Origin: Paenibacillus kribbensis
Lineage (GTDB): Bacteria > Bacillota > Bacilli > Paenibacillales > Paenibacillaceae
Assembly (NCBI RefSeq): GCF_002240415.1
Contig: NZ_CP020028.1
Span: forward strand, 4,923,501 to 4,987,500
DNA length: 64,000 bases
Reading direction: 5' to 3'
The notes below the pieces were generated by a model. That model saw only the letters and a list, made by a program, of their open reading frames with translations, did not search any database and was not told where the DNA came from. Within the stretch, counting starts at the first letter, position 1, and every line of letters starts with the position of its first letter. Positions 61,581 through 64,000 of the stretch are shown here, piece after piece. The translations under genes and the position numbers were made by a program.

Positions 61581-62732
61581 ATGGAAGCCGCAGCACCAAA
61601 AATATTAATCTTATATGCTAGCTACGGAGAAGGCCACGTACAGGCCGCCCGGGCAATCATGGATAGCTTGCGAAGAATCGGACGCTGTGAGGTACAACTC
61701 CTCGACTTAATGGCTGAATCCCATCCCTGGTTGAATGATCTGACCAAATTTGTATATATGCAAAGCTTCAAAACGATTCCTCAGCTTTACGGCTGGGTCT
61801 ATAACATCACACGAGGGATGCAGGCCAAGTCAGCCTTTGGCAGCGTGCTGCATTCCTTTGGAATGCGACAACTGGCGCTTACACTCGACAAAGAAAAACC
61901 CGACCTCGTCATACATACGTTCCCGCAGCTGGCTCTCCCGGTGTTGCGCCGCAAATTGGGAATGAAGCTGCCGATTGTCAACGTGGTTACAGATTTCGAC
62001 CTGCATGGACGATGGCTACATCCTGATATTGACCGCTACTATGTAGCCACAGAGGATATTCAGCAGGAGGCAGCACAGCGGGGAATACCTATTGAGCGTA
62101 TTGTCGCTACGGGTATCCCCATCCATGCTTCTTTTTATCCTATGTCCACGGAAGAAGCAGCCAATCAGCAGCATACGATCCCGCAGCCCATCTCAGGGAC
62201 TACAACGCTGCTGATTATGGCAGGAGCCTATGGTGTACTATCTGGCATACTGGACATCTGTCGGCAATTAAGCCAGCTTCCACAGCTAAGGCTATTGATC
62301 GTCTGCGGGCGCAACCAGCAATTGAAAGCAGAACTGGATGCGCTGTATGCAGGCCATCCCAATATATACACCTATGGATTCGTAGACTATGTTCCCGCAC
62401 TCATGCGAGCAAGCCATATGGTGATTACGAAGCCCGGGGGCATCACACTCTCGGAAAGCATCGCATCCGGTCTACCCATTCTTGTGTTCAAGCCCGTACC
62501 CGGTCAGGAGCTAAATAACGCCCTGTATTTGGAGCAAAAAGGAGCCGCCCGCATTGCTCGCACGACGCAGGAGCTCATCCAGCATTGTATCGAGCTGATT
62601 TCCAGCCCTTCTCTCGCTGCGGAGATGAAGCATTCGATTGAACTGCTTCGCAAGCCCCATCCCGCAGACCGGATTGCCGAGGATATTTTGCATCAGCTTG
62701 TGGATAAAAGACCCTCCATCCGGACAACTTAA
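61581..62732 (+). CDS. Processive diacylglycerol glucosyltransferase/MGDG-synthase-like glycosyltransferase (UgtP-like)
   Basis: A 383-aa GT28-type glycosyltransferase. The N-terminal MGDG-synthase domain opens ILILYASYGEGHVQAARAI, with the GxGH motif that contacts lipid acceptor and phosphate. The C-terminal donor-binding domain has LLIVCGRNQQL, YGFVDYVPALMRASHMVITKPGG and SGLPILVFKPVPGQE. Such enzymes add glucose to diacylglycerol for glycolipids and lipoteichoic-acid anchors on the inner face of the membrane. The ATG at 61581 has AGGGGG nine bases upstream. The frame opens far earlier but would overlap the hydrolase gene. Confidence 0.87.
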   Translation: MEAAAPKILILYASYGEGHVQAARAIMDSLRRIGRCEVQLLDLMAESHPWLNDLTKFVYMQSFKTIPQLYGWVYNITRGMQAKSAFGSVLHSFGMRQLALTLDKEKPDLVIHTFPQLALPVLRRKLGMKLPIVNVVTDFDLHGRWLHPDIDRYYVATEDIQQEAAQRGIPIERIVATGIPIHASFYPMSTEEAANQQHTIPQPISGTTTLLIMAGAYGVLSGILDICRQLSQLPQLRLLIVCGRNQQLKAELDALYAGHPNIYTYGFVDYVPALMRASHMVITKPGGITLSESIASGLPILVFKPVPGQELNNALYLEQKGAARIARTTQELIQHCIELISSPSLAAEMKHSIELLRKPHPADRIAEDILHQLVDKRPSIRTT

Positions 62733-62761
62733 TGAAGAATAAGCCAGACGGAGGGGATACA

Positions 62762-63043
62762 ATGGAACACAAAGGAAAGGATTTGCTCCCGCTAACGGGC
62801 GAAAAGGTAGAAGTGGATGGGATTTATGTGGATGAGGATGGACATGAGCAGCATTTGCACAGAGGTCAGCATTTTCCCGCTGATGTTGTTTTAGGTACTT
62901 CCGAGTGGAAAATGACCGAATACGCCTTTGATAATCATCATGACGGACGCACTGATGAACGACTTATCCCCAAAGAGGATGACGAGAATAAAAAGGGTAA
63001 AATCACGCATCCACGCCGTCGTTTACAACGTGGAGACCGCTAA
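62762..63043 (+). CDS. YjzC-like small protein
   Basis: A 93-aa, very polar protein. TGEKVEVDGIYVDEDGHEQHLHRGQHFP resembles the YjzC pattern of Bacillus (G-x-K-V-x-x-x-G-x-Y followed by a G-x-x-F-P motif and a Trp). A longer acidic/basic tail ends PRRRLQRGDR. The function is unknown. The ATG at 62762 follows GGAGGGG and lies 29 bp after the glycosyltransferase stop, so it is probably in the same operon. The family link is made by eye and is tentative. Confidence 0.65.
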   Translation: MEHKGKDLLPLTGEKVEVDGIYVDEDGHEQHLHRGQHFPADVVLGTSEWKMTEYAFDNHHDGRTDERLIPKEDDENKKGKITHPRRRLQRGDR

Positions 63044-63075
63044 ATACTACAAGATATCCACTACTAAGACCAACT

Positions 63076-63245
63076 TGTTGATAGTTTGTGGACAAAATGT
63101 GCGCAACATGTGAGTAAATATCATATTGTCTACAGTTTGTGCACAATTTGTGTATAAACCATGTTTATTTTGTGGATAAGCATGGTGATACAGTGGATAA
63201 ATTGCGTACAACATGTGCAAAAATTGTGTATAACTGTGTAAATGG
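63076..63245 (-). repeat. Array of co-oriented DnaA-box-like motifs at 11-bp spacing
   Basis: Motifs resembling TGTGNATAA (a DnaA box TTATNCACA on the minus strand) start at 63076, 63087, 63098, 63109, 63127, 63138, 63149, 63171, 63192, 63203, 63214, 63225 and 63235. Perfect boxes: TGTGTATAA (63149, 63225) and TGTGGATAA (63171). One-mismatch boxes: 63087, 63109, 63138, 63192. The rest have two or more mismatches. Most steps are exactly 11 bp or a multiple, with one 18-bp and a few 10- or 21-bp steps. Confidence 0.85.
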
Positions 63246-63276
63246 CTGAGCGAATTCACTTTCGTTCAGCCTTTTC
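63244..63276 (+). terminator. Terminator downstream of the DnaA-box array
   Basis: GGCTGA-GCGAA pairs with TTCGT-TCAGCC (one G-T wobble) and is followed by TTTT. It probably ends the operon of the glycosyltransferase and YjzC-like genes, placing the array in its 3' untranslated region. Confidence 0.75.
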
Positions 63277-63463
63277 ATATTTCAAACACAGCTTAGCTGA
63301 ACCGAACTTATAAGTTTCTATCGTTTTTATGTTCATTTTTCGAGTACGGCTTATCGGGTTTGAACTTTTCTGCCGAGGGTTAGCATATCCTACGTTCCCT
63401 ACCTCATAGTTTGTATAGTACAGAGCCTGAGCTTGAAAACTTCTAAAGGGGGATCACTTTGAT

Positions 63464-63802
63464 ATGTCAGTCTATAAGTCTTCCACGGGATTGGATGAAA
63501 ATATAGCAGCTGTCCTGTGCTACCTGTTTGCCTTCCTTGGCGCACTGGCCTTTGTCATGCTGGAGAAGAAAAGCCGCTTTGTATTATTTCACGCCCTGCA
63601 ATCCATATTTTTGTTTGTGGCTCTCATGATCGGTCATGTGCTTGCCGGATTCATTCCGCTACTGGGTCCTTTACTCGCTTCCCTGCTGACACTGGCAAGC
63701 CTTGCCTTGTGGATCATCCTGTTAATCCGTGCGGGACAAGGCAAATGGCTTAAGCTTCCTTGGGTAGGTGATCTGGCTCTACATCAGGCTCGGCAATTGT
63801 AA
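63464..63802 (+). CDS. DUF4870-family small membrane protein
   Basis: A 112-aa protein. GLDENIAAVLCYLFAFLGALAFVMLEKKSRFVLFHALQSI (abridged) is typical of DUF4870: a first helix, a basic/aromatic loop with FHALQS and two more helices. The C-terminus is short and basic. The function is unknown. GGGGGA precedes the ATG by about twelve bases. It is a single gene between two hairpins. Confidence 0.85.
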   Translation: MSVYKSSTGLDENIAAVLCYLFAFLGALAFVMLEKKSRFVLFHALQSIFLFVALMIGHVLAGFIPLLGPLLASLLTLASLALWIILLIRAGQGKWLKLPWVGDLALHQARQL

Positions 63803-63841
63803 AAGAAATTTGTGCTTGAATCTATCCGTTTCAAAGCAAAA

Positions 63842-63879
63842 TCCACAAGGCCATCAGATTGCTCTGATGGCCTTGTGGA
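63842..63879. terminator. Perfect hairpin between convergent genes
   Basis: TCCACAAGGCCATCAGA and its complement form a perfect 17-bp stem around a 4-nt loop, 39 bp after the DUF4870 stop. No T tract; probably a bidirectional terminator. Confidence 0.75.
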
Positions 63880-63935
63880 ACAGCCTGGTTCATGTAAATA
63901 CTCATCTAAAGCAGCTACGTGAGGAGAGGCTATTT

Positions 63936-64000
63936 TTATAGCTTATTGGCTCCTTCTTGAATTACATGAATATGTCCCAGTTTATCCGGATTGATCATTA
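63936..64000 (-). CDS. C-terminal end of an unidentified gene (runs off the window)
   Basis: The minus strand is open from the window edge to a TAA at 63936-63938 and reads MINPDKLGHIHVIQEGANKL at its end. The codon content looks coding, and the 3' end sits a short distance from the hairpin at 63842. Only about 21 residues are visible, too few to name the protein. Confidence 0.45.
   Translation of the reverse strand, partial: MINPDKLGHIHVIQEGANKL

Larger units (their letters stand above)
63044..63463. other. 420-bp gap holding an 11-bp-periodic DnaA-box-like array
   Basis: The gap contains the array at 63076-63245, a hairpin terminator at 63244-63276, and then AT-rich sequence leading to the DUF4870 gene. 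No open reading frame in it is supportable. Confidence 0.8.

Noticed and set aside
63076..63245. Replication origin (oriC)
   Set aside because: No dnaA/dnaN/rpmH neighbours and no clear unwinding element or DnaA-trio next to the boxes; better described as a box array of unknown role.
63076..63245. CRISPR array or minisatellite
   Set aside because: The 11-bp units are far too short and variable for CRISPR and show no spacer pattern; conservation is limited to the DnaA-box-like core.

Overview
The window looks like chromosome of an endospore-forming Bacillota of the genus Paenibacillus, most likely the P. polymyxa group. This is inferred from protein content and strong GGAGG ribosome binding sites, not from a database search. 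Two gerK-type germination loci, an S-layer-homology (SLH) surface protein, a BclB-type collagen-like spore-surface protein, many sugar PTS systems and frequent TTG/GTG starts fit that assignment. No rRNA, tRNA, CRISPR array, transposase or prophage block was seen.

Layout. 1-2.0 kb: minus-strand gerKA and the start of gerKB. 2.3-8.3 kb: secreted tail-collar protein, 1295-residue SLH protein and collagen-like BclB protein. 8.3-11.6 kb: nirBD nitrite reductase with a perfect Fnr box, then an unusual intergenic region. 11.6-17.2 kb: LacI-controlled operon (epimerase, RpiB, a gene broken by an in-frame amber codon, PTS IIBCA) resembling a D-allulose cluster. 17.4-21.4 kb: a complete second gerKABC operon. 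21.5-27.2 kb: LicR activator and licA-licC-licH-licB for beta-glucan oligosaccharides under a perfect cre. 27.2-31.5 kb: large secreted serine hydrolase and an AgrC/AgrA-like two-component pair. 31.7-36.4 kb: treA-treP-treR with two TreR palindromes. 36.5-37.4 kb: a LysE exporter and a cupin regulator, divergent and both missing their 5' ends, which looks like a deletion scar. 37.5-40.7 kb: GH2 glycosidase and a Nif3-like protein. 40.9-48.0 kb: mannose/fructose-type PTS IIA-IIB-IIC-IID behind a textbook sigma-54 promoter, its LevR activator, and divergent rpoN, which itself carries a -24/-12-like element. 48.1-50.7 kb: BASS-type transporter and amino-acid permease. 50.9-55.3 kb: five-gene ABC operon with a YtrA-like GntR regulator. 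55.5-57.1 kb: DUF1858/DUF438 pair behind a near-perfect Fnr box. 57.0-64.0 kb: GNAT, MATE-like exporter, methionine aminopeptidase with a probable non-ATG start, small proteins, serine hydrolase, UgtP-like glycosyltransferase, YjzC-like protein, DUF4870 membrane protein and the end of an unidentified gene.

How the genes fit together. Much of the window is sugar uptake with dedicated regulators: LacI for the allulose-like PTS, LicR plus cre for beta-glucosides, TreR for trehalose, LevR plus sigma-54 for a Man-family PTS. A second theme is anaerobic nitrogen/NO metabolism under Fnr (nirBD, DUF1858-DUF438). A third is the spore and cell surface.

The most unusual non-coding feature is an array of DnaA-box-like 11-mers at 63076-63245. 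The motifs all point the same way and are spaced almost exactly 11 bp apart, far from any visible dnaA or oriC context. Other notable signals are a 32-bp near-palindrome beside nirBD, the amber codon in the allulose-like operon, the LysE/cupin scar, and the paired sigma-54 promoters.
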